In this document: piece by piece, positions 1 to 7,689 of the stretch
Numbering within the stretch: the first letter of the stretch is position 1
How the letters are laid out: each line of letters starts with the position of its first letter
DNA from: an uncultured Anaeroplasmataceae bacterium
GTDB taxonomy: Bacteria; Bacillota_I; Bacilli_A; Acholeplasmatales; Anaeroplasmataceae
DNA length: 11,574 bases
Direction of reading: 5' to 3'
Assembly (NCBI GenBank): GCA_934229535.1
Contig: CAKQDS010000042.1
Location: 1 to 11,574, forward strand
Program-made: the position numbers and the translations under genes
The notes under the pieces: model-generated
Told to the model about the DNA's origin: nothing
Seen by the model: only the letters and a program-made list of their open reading frames with translations
The model's database searches: none

Positions 1-44
1 CGTGCTTTTAAATAATCATAATTATTTTTTACCTTTTTTATCAA
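1..44 (-). CDS. Possible start of a downstream gene, perhaps the partner histidine kinase (partial)
   Basis: Of the three minus-strand frames left of the response regulator stop, only one stays open to the window edge. It could start at a TTG (44-42) that overlaps the regulator's TGA, giving MIKKVKNNYDYLKA before the edge. OmpR-type regulators are usually followed by their sensor kinase, often with a short overlap, so a kinase is the natural guess. Nothing in these 14 residues identifies a family, the ribosome binding site is weak, and the true start may lie beyond the edge. Treat this as a pointer to look further left rather than as a confirmed gene. Confidence 0.22.
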   Translation of the reverse strand, partial: MIKKVKNNYDYLKA

Positions 45-724
45 AAATCTCTTGATTTATTTATAGCTGGCTCCAAACGGTAACCAATACCTCTTTTAGA
101 TTTAATCGTATAATTAGCCCCAATTTGTTCTAATTTTTTTCTCAAATTAGAAATAAAAACAAATAACACATTTACATCAATGTCATCATCAATATCCCAA
201 ATTGCTTCAAGAATTCTATCACTATTTAAATAAATATTTTTATTGTGAATTAATAACTCCATAAGCTTATATTCTTTATTGGTTAATTTTATACTTTTTA
301 ATGCCGTAATAGTATAATCGCCCTCTAAAAGCTTAATATTTCCTATTTCTAAGCTAGGAATAGATTTACTTCTTCTTGTTAATGCTCTAATTCTAGCTAA
401 AAGTTCAGCCATTTGAAATGGCTTAGTTAAATAATCATCAGCACCACTATCAAGCCCTTCAATTTTATCGTCAAGCATACTTTTTGCTGTTAAAACTAAA
501 ATTGGCGTCATATTTTTAATATTACGAATCTTTTTAATAGCCGTAATGCCATCCATATTTGGCATCATAACATCCATAATTATTAAATCATAGCTACTAT
601 AATTTAAAAAATCTAAAGCCATAAGACCATCATAAGCATAATCAACATCATATTTGTTAATTATTAATATTTTACCTAGAGCTTTAGATAAATCCTTATC
701 ATCTTCTACTAATAATATTTTCAT
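41..724 (-). CDS. OmpR/PhoB-family two-component response regulator
   Basis: A 227-residue cytoplasmic DNA-binding response regulator. The receiver domain covers about residues 1-115: acidic pocket D8/D9, phosphoacceptor D51 in IIMDVMMPNMDG, conserved T79 in VLTA, and K101 in LTKPF. A winged-helix DNA-binding domain covers about 125-217, with the typical tail RGIGYRL. Length and order match the OmpR/PhoB family. The ATG at 724 is preceded by GAAGGTGA at good spacing. The gene lies on the same strand as the peptide operon but is separated from it by a terminator (849-870) and its own upstream region. By analogy with NisR-type regulators in lantibiotic loci it may control the peptide promoter near 7840, where repeats with 10-bp spacing occur. 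That link is inferred. The sensor kinase is not in the window. Confidence 0.95.
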   Translation of the reverse strand: MKILLVEDDKDLSKALGKILIINKYDVDYAYDGLMALDFLNYSSYDLIIMDVMMPNMDGITAIKKIRNIKNMTPILVLTAKSMLDDKIEGLDSGADDYLTKPFQMAELLARIRALTRRSKSIPSLEIGNIKLLEGDYTITALKSIKLTNKEYKLMELLIHNKNIYLNSDRILEAIWDIDDDIDVNVLFVFISNLRKKLEQIGANYTIKSKRGIGYRLEPAINKSRDF

Positions 725-742
725 AGATTCACCTTCATTTTC

Positions 743-751
743 ATTTTAGCA
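743..751 (-). promoter_or_regulatory. Possible extended -10 promoter for the response regulator
   Basis: Read on the minus strand this is TGCTAAAAT, an extended -10 element (TGn plus TAAAAT), about 20 bases upstream of the response regulator ATG. No good -35 hexamer sits 17 bases upstream, as is usual for extended -10 promoters. The implied 5' leader would be only about 12 bases. A TATAAT at 807-802, also without a clear -35, is an alternative. Confidence 0.3.
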
Positions 752-811
752 CCAACTTTTATAAAAATCTAGAAAGAATTTATCTTTTATTGTTACTAAT
801 TATTATATATC

Positions 812-848
812 ATTTCGCATTTTTAAAAAATCTTTAAATTTGCGAAAT
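812..848. repeat. Inverted repeat between the exporter terminator and the response regulator
   Basis: ATTTCGCA (812-819) is matched exactly by TGCGAAAT (841-848). The arms extend to about 16 bp with two mismatches around a short AT-rich centre. It lies directly upstream of a TATAAT (807-802, minus strand) in front of the response regulator. It could be an operator for a dimeric regulator or a second weak hairpin behind the exporter gene. Without a T-run at its minus-strand 3' side, an operator is somewhat more likely. Confidence 0.5.
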
Positions 849-870
849 AAAAAAAGCATTTCTGCTTTTT
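849..870 (-). terminator. Rho-independent terminator ending the peptide/export operon
   Basis: On the minus strand AAAAAGCA, loop GAAA, and TGCTTTTT form an 8-bp stem running straight into seven Ts (855-849). The left arm starts within the exporter's TAA stop codon. This marks the probable 3' end of the long minus-strand operon and separates it from the response regulator. The T-rich and A-rich flanks mean it could also work in the other direction. Confidence 0.8.
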
Positions 871-2410
871 ATAAATTAATCGTTTTAGTATTATTTAGAT
901 TTTCATTTTTATGAGAAATATAAATTATCGTTTTATTAGCTTTGATTAAATTGCTTTTAATAATTTGAGCATTATTATCATCTAGAGCACTACTAAATTC
1001 ATCAAGCAAGAAAATTGATCTTTTTGTTGCATAAGCAATTGCTATCATTAAGCGCTGTAATTGACCAATGGAAATACCACCACCAGCCTCACTAAGCTTA
1101 CTATCTAAACTAATTTCTTTATCTAATGCCGCAAATTCTAAAGCTTCCTTCATTAAAGCCTCATCAGCAGTAGCAAGTAGCTTAAAATTATCATAAACAG
1201 TACCACTAAAAAGCATCTGACGCTGAGGAACATAAGCAAATAATGATCTTAATGAATTTATTTCTTTTAGATTTTCATCATAAGCCTTTAAATAGCCACT
1301 AGTAGGGTTTAAATAGCCCTGTAATAATAAAAATAATGTTGATTTACCTACTCCTGATTCACCCTTTATTTCTACAATATCGCCTTTGTTAATTTTAAAG
1401 CTTAAATCTCTAATTATCAAATCATCACCATAAGCAAAGCCTAAATTCTTAGCCTCAATATAATTAAAATTATCTATATTTATAAGCTTTGGATATTCTT
1501 TAATTTTAATACTATTTATTCTTTCTTTGCTTACTAACGCTTCACTATATTTATTAATATATGATGAAATATTTAATACAGGTCCTTCAATATGACCAAT
1601 AAGCTCGATTATTGCAAGCAGTCCACCAATTCCTAATGCTCCTTTATTAATCGCAAGTGCCCCATAAGCAATAAATAGGGCATATAAAATATTACTACCA
1701 AGACTAGTTAAATTAGAAGCTAGTATCTGAAAATTATATTTTTTATTAAGGGCTGCCTTTAATTCTTGTTCTCTTTTGCTATAAAATTCTAAAAAAGAAT
1801 TACTAGAATTATAAGCATAAATTAAATCATCATTATTTAAAATTTCATTAGTAAACTTATTAATATTATCATTTTTAGCTAAATAATTCTTATTTAATGC
1901 CTTAATATTTTTATAATAAATTAAAGCACCTATAAGCATAACTATGCCTATTACAATAAGCATTAGCATAACCTTATAATCAATTATTAAAATTAAGACA
2001 AAGGAAGCAATAAATCTAACAGCATCAAAAATAATTCTAGGGGCTATATTTAATTCCCCTTCAACAATATTTTTAATATCCATATTATAATTTTGCATCA
2101 AGGTTGAACTATGGATATTATCAAGAAAATAACAGCTAAGACGCTTTTCAATAAGTATTCTTTTTAAAGCTAGTTCCCTTTTAACTACAAATCTAGCATA
2201 TAAAATATTTTCGATAAATTTAAAGGCAATGCCTATTATAATACATAAAATCATTAATAAAAGATAAGTCTTAAGCTTATCTTTATCATTGATATTATCT
2301 AATAAATATTTAGAAAATAATGAAACCAATACAAGACATACTGAAGATAAGCTATTAAGGATTCCAAGTATTATCCATTTATAATTTTTAGGAATTTTTA
2401 TTACATCCAT
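869..2410 (-). CDS. ABC exporter, fused membrane and ATPase domains, no peptidase domain
   Basis: A 513-residue half-transporter. About six membrane spans occupy residues 12-290, and the nucleotide-binding domain occupies about 316-513. It shows Walker A GESGVGKST (350-358), Q-loop VPQRQ with Q396, a signature that reads GISIGQLQR (445-453) instead of LSGGQ, Walker B IFLLDE (466-471), and switch H500. It probably works as a homodimer. There is no N-terminal C39 protease, so leader removal must be done elsewhere; the adjacent S26-type peptidase is the obvious candidate. The ATG lies inside the end of the peptidase gene (10-base overlap), with a strong AAGGAGG (2428-2422) within that gene, so translation is coupled. 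The likely cargo is the short peptides of this operon (inference). It is the last gene before a terminator. Confidence 0.93.
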   Translation of the reverse strand: MDVIKIPKNYKWIILGILNSLSSVCLVLVSLFSKYLLDNINDKDKLKTYLLLMILCIIIGIAFKFIENILYARFVVKRELALKRILIEKRLSCYFLDNIHSSTLMQNYNMDIKNIVEGELNIAPRIIFDAVRFIASFVLILIIDYKVMLMLIVIGIVMLIGALIYYKNIKALNKNYLAKNDNINKFTNEILNNDDLIYAYNSSNSFLEFYSKREQELKAALNKKYNFQILASNLTSLGSNILYALFIAYGALAINKGALGIGGLLAIIELIGHIEGPVLNISSYINKYSEALVSKERINSIKIKEYPKLINIDNFNYIEAKNLGFAYGDDLIIRDLSFKINKGDIVEIKGESGVGKSTLFLLLQGYLNPTSGYLKAYDENLKEINSLRSLFAYVPQRQMLFSGTVYDNFKLLATADEALMKEALEFAALDKEISLDSKLSEAGGGISIGQLQRLMIAIAYATKRSIFLLDEFSSALDDNNAQIIKSNLIKANKTIIYISHKNENLNNTKTINL

Positions 2411-2811
2411 TTAGCATAAATCCTCCTTAAAATCCTAAATTTCAAGCTAAAGCAATAAAGCCTATAGCTTATTCCATTAAGTCTATGAAGCTTATCATTT
2501 TTATAATAGCCATATACCTTTGCAAAGGCTGATGCCTCATCTATTAGCTCATAATTAAGCTGATGATCACCAATCATCTTTAGCTTATGATTATTTAAGA
2601 TTTTTACTACTCTATGAAGAACAAACGAACCATCCTCACGCTTATAAAAGATTATATCATTTTTTTTGATATGATCTATTTTCATTAGCATAACCCTACA
2701 TCCAGTATGAAATAAGGGCTGCATTGAGCTACCCTTAATTGGAAAAACAAACATTTTGTTATTAGCAAATGCTTCAAGTATTGTTTCATAAAAATCATTA
2801 ACCTTAATCAT
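2401..2811 (-). CDS. S26-type (SipW-like) peptidase lacking an obvious membrane anchor
   Basis: A 136-residue protein with the signal peptidase motif GSSMQP (27-32), making S29 the likely nucleophile. VLHRVV follows with H66, and GDH with D82. Histidine instead of lysine as the general base fits the SipW/ER-type (S-H-D) subgroup rather than the Ser-Lys type. Real signal peptidases have an N-terminal membrane span before the serine. Here only about 26 mostly polar residues precede it, and the C-terminus is basic rather than clearly membrane-spanning. It is therefore probably cytoplasmic or peripheral. The gene overlaps the PqqD-like gene by 8 bases and the exporter by 10. In this setting it is a good candidate for the leader peptidase, cutting after the AA of IIAAS (inference). 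Confidence 0.85.
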   Translation of the reverse strand: MIKVNDFYETILEAFANNKMFVFPIKGSSMQPLFHTGCRVMLMKIDHIKKNDIIFYKREDGSFVLHRVVKILNNHKLKMIGDHQLNYELIDEASAFAKVYGYYKNDKLHRLNGISYRLYCFSLKFRILRRIYAKWM

Positions 2812-3070
2812 CTAATAAACCTTTTTTTCTTAAGGAATCAATAAACTCATGCAAATCTTTTTCTAAAATCTTAGCATCTACCTCAAACTCATCATAAACA
2901 AGCTTAAAAAGCTCATCATATGTTAAATCTTTCTTTAAGGCATTATAAATAAAAGCCCCAACCTCATTTGTCTTTAATATAACATCTAAGGATACAGCAT
3001 AGCTATTAAGTGGTAAAATCACATATTCGCCAGCTATATTCTTTAAAATACTATTATCCTTAATTTTCAT
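2804..3070 (-). CDS. PqqD-like leader-binding protein (RRE fold)
   Basis: An 88-residue protein. The N-terminal half, with VILPLNSYAVSLD and TNEVGAFIYNALK, is followed by the helical pattern DELFKLVYDEFEVDAKILEKDLHEF and ends in LRKKGLL, as in PqqD-family proteins. In RiPP pathways these are RiPP recognition elements that grip the leader peptide and present it to modifying enzymes or peptidases; lasso peptide B1 proteins are an example. I chose ATG 3070 over a GTG nine bases upstream because that GTG is itself part of the ribosome binding site AGAGGTG. The gene overlaps the kinase-like gene by 11 bases and the peptidase by 8, so all three are translationally coupled. Probable ligand: the EIEDIIAAS-type leaders (inference). 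Confidence 0.85.
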   Translation of the reverse strand: MKIKDNSILKNIAGEYVILPLNSYAVSLDVILKTNEVGAFIYNALKKDLTYDELFKLVYDEFEVDAKILEKDLHEFIDSLRKKGLLDD

Positions 3071-3884
3071 TAATAGCACCTCTTTTTACTAAATAATCAT
3101 ATAGATATTTTGCAGCACTATCATCAGGAGTGCAGCCAAATTTGATAAGCTCCTTATTAAGAATTTCATCAACACAAGCATTCCAAATATCCTTAGTTTC
3201 CTCAGATGGCAATAATATTTGTCCTAATAAAATACTAAAGGCTTGTAGCTTATCAATATTAATAGCTTTATTTTCTAATGCCTGACTAAGAAAAACTATC
3301 ACCTTAAGCTTAACACTAATATTATTACAAACAAAATGCTTTCCACTCCAAGGATTACTAACAATATAAATTCCATCATCCTTAAGCTCTAAAATATTTT
3401 TATCATCATTAATGCATATGGCATTAAAATTTCTTTCCCAAAGCCTTCTTTGAGTTGATTTTCCCGTTCCACTTTTAGCACAAAACAAAATTCCATAATT
3501 ATTATAAGAAATTGCAGAGGAGTGAATAAAAAGACATTTTTTATAATTTTTAAGCCAATAAACAAAAGCATATTGGCTTAATAAATATTCAATATCAAAG
3601 CTTTGTTCACATAAATAAATATCTACAATTTTATCTTTATAAATAATATAGCCAACAAGCTTTTCATTTAAATATTGAAGCTGAACCAAATAATCATCAC
3701 TGCGATAAATATCATAATATTTTGTATGCTTTAACTTAATCATATTATCAAGCTTTGGTAGGATGCTAATAGTATTCAAGAAAAACATAGCTTCTTTATT
3801 AGTTTGATATTTAAATGCGCTTTTAAACTCATTTAAATATAACAAATTAAGATTAATTATTAATCCACCAGCTTCAATATTCAT
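3060..3884 (-). CDS. HPr kinase/PEP-carboxykinase-like P-loop protein, probable peptide kinase
   Basis: A 274-residue protein. The C-terminal half resembles HPr kinase: LFIHSSAI with H121, Walker A AKSGTGKST (136-144), paired aspartates D160/D161 in CINDDKNIL, and NPWSGK (177-182). The N-terminal half is divergent. True HprK has a different N-terminal domain and a conserved C-terminal signature, neither of which I can see. The closest functional precedent is the HprK-like kinases of lasso peptide clusters such as paeninodin, which phosphorylate a serine of the peptide. Both peptides here carry Ser or Thr in their tails. The start ATG has AGGAG that begins within the nuclease stop codon (TAGGAG), coupling the two genes. 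The peptide substrate is inferred. Confidence 0.82.
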   Translation of the reverse strand: MNIEAGGLIINLNLLYLNEFKSAFKYQTNKEAMFFLNTISILPKLDNMIKLKHTKYYDIYRSDDYLVQLQYLNEKLVGYIIYKDKIVDIYLCEQSFDIEYLLSQYAFVYWLKNYKKCLFIHSSAISYNNYGILFCAKSGTGKSTQRRLWERNFNAICINDDKNILELKDDGIYIVSNPWSGKHFVCNNISVKLKVIVFLSQALENKAINIDKLQAFSILLGQILLPSEETKDIWNACVDEILNKELIKFGCTPDDSAAKYLYDYLVKRGAINEN

Positions 3885-3895
3885 AAATATAACTC

Positions 3896-5890
3896 CTAAT
3901 TAAATTTGCTTAAAATAAAATCCTTAAGTATTGCTTCTGTAGAATCAACCTGCATATTACTTAACACCTTAATAAATGATGTTGATGTTTGATTCATAAA
4001 ATAAACTTTGTTATCCTTTTCGATGTAAATAACAGCAGTTAATTCTTCCTTCTCATGACCAAGACAATTATCAATTACAAAACCAAATTGATAATTTCCA
4101 TCAACCATAGCCTTATCATCCTTAAAGCTATGAGCACTACATTTAAAGCCAGTTTCAATAATACTTGCAATAAAGCTTGTAGCATTACCACCATTATAAT
4201 AAGAGCTTATTTTATCATTACCAAGCTCATCACTTTTCATAACAATGACACCAAAATCAGAAGCACCAGCAAATATGCTACTATCAAATTTTCCCCCAAA
4301 GCGCATCATAGCAAGCGTTAATTCATTATTCTTAACCTCACCAATTATTGAAGCCTCAGTATTATATTTACTATAATCAATTTCCTCTGTTGTATTCTTT
4401 GCCGTTTTAATAATATAATTATTTAACACAAGACGAGGATAACCACTACCAGTAATAATTAAAATGAAACTACCATCCTGAGGTGAAGTAAGTGAAGCTG
4501 TTATCTTCTCACTATAATTACCATCAGCAATTTGACTTATATTACCATTACTATTCTTAAATAAAACATAATAATGACTTGGAGTTCCATATTTACCTGA
4601 AATATTTATTTCCAAAGAGCTAGCATTTTTAACACTAAATTTAGGCTCAAGAATTACACCATTGCCATCAATATTATATTTAGCAAGTGAAGTATCACTC
4701 TTATTACCACCAATTCTTAATTCACCACTATATACTCCACCATTAGAAGCATTAAATTCCTTGTCACCAATTTTAAAATTTAAATTAGTCTGATAATTAG
4801 TATTAGCTACACCATGATTTTTAAAATCAACAACAACATCACCCTCGCTAGGTCCAACAGGATCTATCGGATCAACATTTGGTTCCTTTAAAGAATCAAG
4901 AGCACTTTTAATAGCTACAAGTCTTTGATAATTTACAACAAGAGCCTTTTCTTTAGAATTTAAAGCATTATAAGCACTATAAGCCGCATTAATCTTATCC
5001 TCATCATTTAAAGTTGGAGCATCTGGTAATGAAGCAATTAAGTTAATTACATTATTAACCTTATTTTGATCTGGCTCAGATGATGAAAAATTATTAGGAT
5101 AAGCAAGATCAACCCATTCAGGATGATCAATATAAGGATTACGATTATGCTGATAATTATCATAAATAACATTATTACGATAGATTTCTTCTTTACTTAC
5201 AGGATCCTCATAATGCCATTTAAGTAAGGTATTAAGACCACCAAAGCGACCATTTAGGCTACTTCCTGATGTATTAGCTTGTTCAACAAGCTTTAAAGCA
5301 AATTGACCATAGCCATAGCGTGTTGCCATATAAAACATTATTCTTGCAACATCGCCCTTTACTTCATCACGTGGTTCAAACATACTACTTGTCCATTTAT
5401 TACCATAGGAATCGCTTTTACCACCAGTAACCTCACCAAAATCAGAATTACTACGACTAGAATTGATTTTAGTTTCTGTTGGTCTTAAATGATGTGCATC
5501 ACTATATGGTTCGCTACTAGAATAACCACTTTCAGGAAAACCATGAGACTTTGCCCAAACATGCTCCTTATTCCAGCCACTATTCATAGATTCTCCAGTA
5601 TAAAAACAAATAATATTTCCCGGATGCTTAGGATCAGGATCAGTATATTTTAATACTGTATTATTTTCTTTATAACTATGCTGTTTATATCCTTTTGAAA
5701 TTATTGCTGATAATTCTCTTCTAAAAGCATCATCAGTTTTTGAAGTATCAAGTGAATCATAATAACCACTAGGTGCAACCTCAGTATAATATTTTTCATC
5801 AAAATAAGAAGCAGCCTTAGCTGATGAACCAATTAAAGCATAAATTGCTATAAACAACAAAAATAAGCTAAAAAATTTAAATTTCTTCAT
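3896..5890 (-). CDS. Secreted multidomain nuclease, endonuclease I family
   Basis: A 664-residue exported protein. The signal peptide (1-26) ends AKA|AS. An endonuclease I-type His-Me-finger domain covers about 28-262: GWNKEHVW (105-112, likely catalytic H110), SDAHHLRP (130-137), an Asn-rich segment near 143, GDVARIMFYMATRY (179-192), and NRNPYIDHPEW near the end. A helical segment at about 279-334 (VINLIASLP, AAYSAYNALNSKEKALV) resembles repeats common in Gram-positive surface proteins. A Pro/Asp linker and a beta-rich domain (about 352-496) follow. The last part (about 516-641) is shared with the secreted protein at 6084-7652. No cell-wall sorting signal is visible. I chose ATG 5890 because AAGGAG lies just upstream; the same frame extends 12 codons further, but only across a terminator hairpin. 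Role: degradation of extracellular nucleic acid. The tail's role is unknown. Confidence 0.92.
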   Translation of the reverse strand: MKKFKFFSLFLLFIAIYALIGSSAKAASYFDEKYYTEVAPSGYYDSLDTSKTDDAFRRELSAIISKGYKQHSYKENNTVLKYTDPDPKHPGNIICFYTGESMNSGWNKEHVWAKSHGFPESGYSSSEPYSDAHHLRPTETKINSSRSNSDFGEVTGGKSDSYGNKWTSSMFEPRDEVKGDVARIMFYMATRYGYGQFALKLVEQANTSGSSLNGRFGGLNTLLKWHYEDPVSKEEIYRNNVIYDNYQHNRNPYIDHPEWVDLAYPNNFSSSEPDQNKVNNVINLIASLPDAPTLNDEDKINAAYSAYNALNSKEKALVVNYQRLVAIKSALDSLKEPNVDPIDPVGPSEGDVVVDFKNHGVANTNYQTNLNFKIGDKEFNASNGGVYSGELRIGGNKSDTSLAKYNIDGNGVILEPKFSVKNASSLEINISGKYGTPSHYYVLFKNSNGNISQIADGNYSEKITASLTSPQDGSFILIITGSGYPRLVLNNYIIKTAKNTTEEIDYSKYNTEASIIGEVKNNELTLAMMRFGGKFDSSIFAGASDFGVIVMKSDELGNDKISSYYNGGNATSFIASIIETGFKCSAHSFKDDKAMVDGNYQFGFVIDNCLGHEKEELTAVIYIEKDNKVYFMNQTSTSFIKVLSNMQVDSTEAILKDFILSKFN

Positions 5891-5914
5891 ACAAAACTCC
5901 TTAAAAACAACAAA

Positions 5915-5939
5915 ATAAGGGCACAATTTGCGCCCTTAT
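5915..5939 (-). terminator. Strong hairpin with T-rich tail between the second peptide gene and the nuclease
   Basis: On the minus strand ATAAGGGCGC, loop AAATT, GTGCCCTTAT forms a 10-bp stem with one G-T wobble, followed by TTTTGTTGTTTTT. It starts 8 bases after the stop of the 41-residue peptide gene and ends before the nuclease ribosome binding site. As a partial terminator or mRNA-stabilising 3' hairpin it would keep transcripts of the peptide and the upstream secreted protein more abundant than those of the nuclease and processing genes. That is typical for precursor peptide genes. Confidence 0.75.
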
Positions 5940-5947
5940 CAAATTAA

Positions 5948-6073
5948 TTACCATGTAAATGGATTCTTTTTATCTCCAGGTTGATCGCCGCCAATAGTAC
6001 CAGAGGCTGCAATTATATCCTCAATTTCAACATTTTCTTCTTCTAAAACAGGTGTTTGATAATTCTTCTTCAT
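5948..6073 (-). CDS. Short RiPP-like precursor peptide, 41 residues (peptide 1)
   Basis: An ATG with AGGAG nine bases upstream opens a 41-codon gene ending TAA. Residues 1-24 align without gaps with the peptide at 7690-7800: shared Y5, P8, E12, N14, and the block EIEDIIAAS (16-24). The tail (25-41) is unrelated: GTIGGDQPGDKKNPFTW. It has no signal peptide and no cysteine, so it is neither Sec-exported nor a lanthipeptide. A conserved acidic leader, a variable tail, and adjacent PqqD-like, kinase-like, peptidase and exporter genes fit a RiPP precursor. The ribosome binding site starts in the stop codon of the upstream secreted protein (TAGGAG). The S, T and terminal W of the tail are possible modification sites; the actual product is unknown. 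Confidence 0.8.
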   Translation of the reverse strand: MKKNYQTPVLEEENVEIEDIIAASGTIGGDQPGDKKNPFTW

Positions 6074-6083
6074 TTGTTTTCTC

Positions 6084-7652
6084 CTACTTTACATTTGCAA
6101 TTTTATTTAAGATTTCAACATCTAAAGCACTTAAATTTAATTCTTCACTTCTTGCAACATAATCATTTGCTGCACTTACAACTGAAGCACTCTTAGATGC
6201 ACATAAATATAACTTACCATTATATTCCATATACATTACAGCATATAATGTATCATTATAATGACCTTCAGTATTATCAATGACCCAAGCAAATTGATAG
6301 CCACCTTCAACACTTACAGGAGTACATTCAAGATTATGAATATTCTTTTCAGTTTCCATTTGTTCTAATAAGAAATCATCAACACTAGCAAAATTCAATT
6401 CACCTGCAGTATAGCTAATTTCTGTACTAGAAATAATAACACCATATTTAGCATCACTTCTATAAGAAGCTTCACTAATAATTCCACCAAATCTAATAGC
6501 TACATCATAAACACTATCAGTTTCATCAGTAACATATTCAACCTTAAGGCTTGTCTTAGTTTCATTCTTAACAAATTCACTAGTTGCCTTAGCAGTAACA
6601 AGTTCAACAACTGAACCAGAATTAAACTCAGGTGTATTACCCTTAAAATTAATAATTGGGCCAGTAACCTTAACAACATCACCAGGATATGTTAAAGGAG
6701 CATCTACAACACCAAAAACTTGAATTGTACTATCAGTTGTCAAATCTTTCACAACAAAGTTTGTTTTTTCCCCACTTGTAGTAGTAGAAACAACTTGAGC
6801 ATTCATCTTAAAATTATATGTTGTATTAACAGCTCCCGTAATTTCGGCAATTTCAATTGCTTGATCAACAGTAATGTTTTCAGGAACTTCATAAACAGCA
6901 GTAAATGAAGTTGTTTCAGTAGCACTATATTCAGCACCAGGTAAATATGTTGTATCTCCACTCTTCCATCCAACTAAGTTTGTATATTTATAAGCAGTTG
7001 AAGATAAATCTTCTGCAACTGGTAATGTACCTGTAATTGTTTCACCATTTGCTTTAGTGATTTTCTCACCCTTACCTTCAACAAAAGTACCACCATTTGC
7101 ATTAAATACTACACTAAAATCATCAGATGGCGCTGTATCTTCTTTATATAAGCTAACAAGTGTCATTGATGTACTTACATTACTTGTATAAACCAAAAAT
7201 CTTGGATCATTTACATTATATAAAAACTTACCATTTTTAATATTTTTTGATGCAACTGTTGCAGCTGAATTATTTACTGTAATATCAAAATATGCGCTTG
7301 CATCTAGTGCATCAAGCTCTAAATTTGTCTTTGCAGTTTTACATGCAATGTATTTATCTGTAGCAGTATTTTTTATTGTCTTGCCACTATCAGTAGTTTC
7401 AATACTTAACACAACTGCTGAGGCAATTTCAACACTTGAATGAAACTTACCAGATAATGCTCCCATAAATTTTGTACCATCAGCATTAGCCATCAAATAA
7501 TTACCATCTGTGACATCCGCTGTTGCTGTTACAAGCTTATAATTAGTTCCATCCTTTGTAACAGTATCAGGTGCTGCAGCCTTTACTGCAAGACTACTTG
7601 TAGTAACAATAAAACATAAGAATAATAGAAAAGCTATGAATTTCTTTTTCAT
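6084..7652 (-). CDS. Secreted multidomain protein with InlB-type repeat and OB-fold-like domain
   Basis: A 522-residue exported protein with a signal peptide ending near VKA|AAP (residue 25 or 26). Residues about 30-172 form a beta-rich domain (start YKLVTATADVTDGNYLMA). Residues about 179-255 match a Listeria-Bacteroides (InlB B-type) repeat: VVFNANGG, GWK, then FTAVYE. Residues about 260-353 look like an OB-fold of the kind attached to secreted nucleases (TYNFKMNAQVV, NFVVKDLTT, YPGDVVKVTGPI). The last part, about 364-490, with AIRFGG, YGVII, GGYQFAWVIDN and LYAVMYMEYNGKLY, is homologous to the C-terminus of the secreted nuclease. No enzyme active site is recognised. It lies 37 bases after one peptide gene and 10 bases before the other. 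It may bind nucleic acid or a surface ligand; the function is not established. Confidence 0.88.
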   Translation of the reverse strand: MKKKFIAFLLFLCFIVTTSSLAVKAAAPDTVTKDGTNYKLVTATADVTDGNYLMANADGTKFMGALSGKFHSSVEIASAVVLSIETTDSGKTIKNTATDKYIACKTAKTNLELDALDASAYFDITVNNSAATVASKNIKNGKFLYNVNDPRFLVYTSNVSTSMTLVSLYKEDTAPSDDFSVVFNANGGTFVEGKGEKITKANGETITGTLPVAEDLSSTAYKYTNLVGWKSGDTTYLPGAEYSATETTSFTAVYEVPENITVDQAIEIAEITGAVNTTYNFKMNAQVVSTTTSGEKTNFVVKDLTTDSTIQVFGVVDAPLTYPGDVVKVTGPIINFKGNTPEFNSGSVVELVTAKATSEFVKNETKTSLKVEYVTDETDSVYDVAIRFGGIISEASYRSDAKYGVIISSTEISYTAGELNFASVDDFLLEQMETEKNIHNLECTPVSVEGGYQFAWVIDNTEGHYNDTLYAVMYMEYNGKLYLCASKSASVVSAANDYVARSEELNLSALDVEILNKIANVK

Positions 7653-7689
7653 TTTTTTAATTTCTCCTCATTTATTTTGTCTTCAAAGC

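Noticed and set aside
3060..3884. Genuine HPr kinase/phosphorylase (hprK)
   Set aside because: Only the P-loop half resembles it; the N-terminal half and the HprK family signature are not seen, and the neighbours are peptide-processing genes.
4055..4321. Plus-strand reading frame opposite the nuclease
   Set aside because: It has low-complexity composition, no ribosome binding site, and lies fully antisense to a well-supported coding region; other antisense frames were dropped for the same reasons.
5891..5926. Twelve-codon N-terminal extension of the nuclease
   Set aside because: It runs through the terminator hairpin, lacks a ribosome binding site, and would place a non-signal sequence before a perfect signal peptide.
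5948..6073. Lasso peptide precursor
   Set aside because: Tail 1 has Asp residues that could in principle close a ring, but tail 2 has no Asp or Glu at all, and no cyclase or lasso leader peptidase is present.
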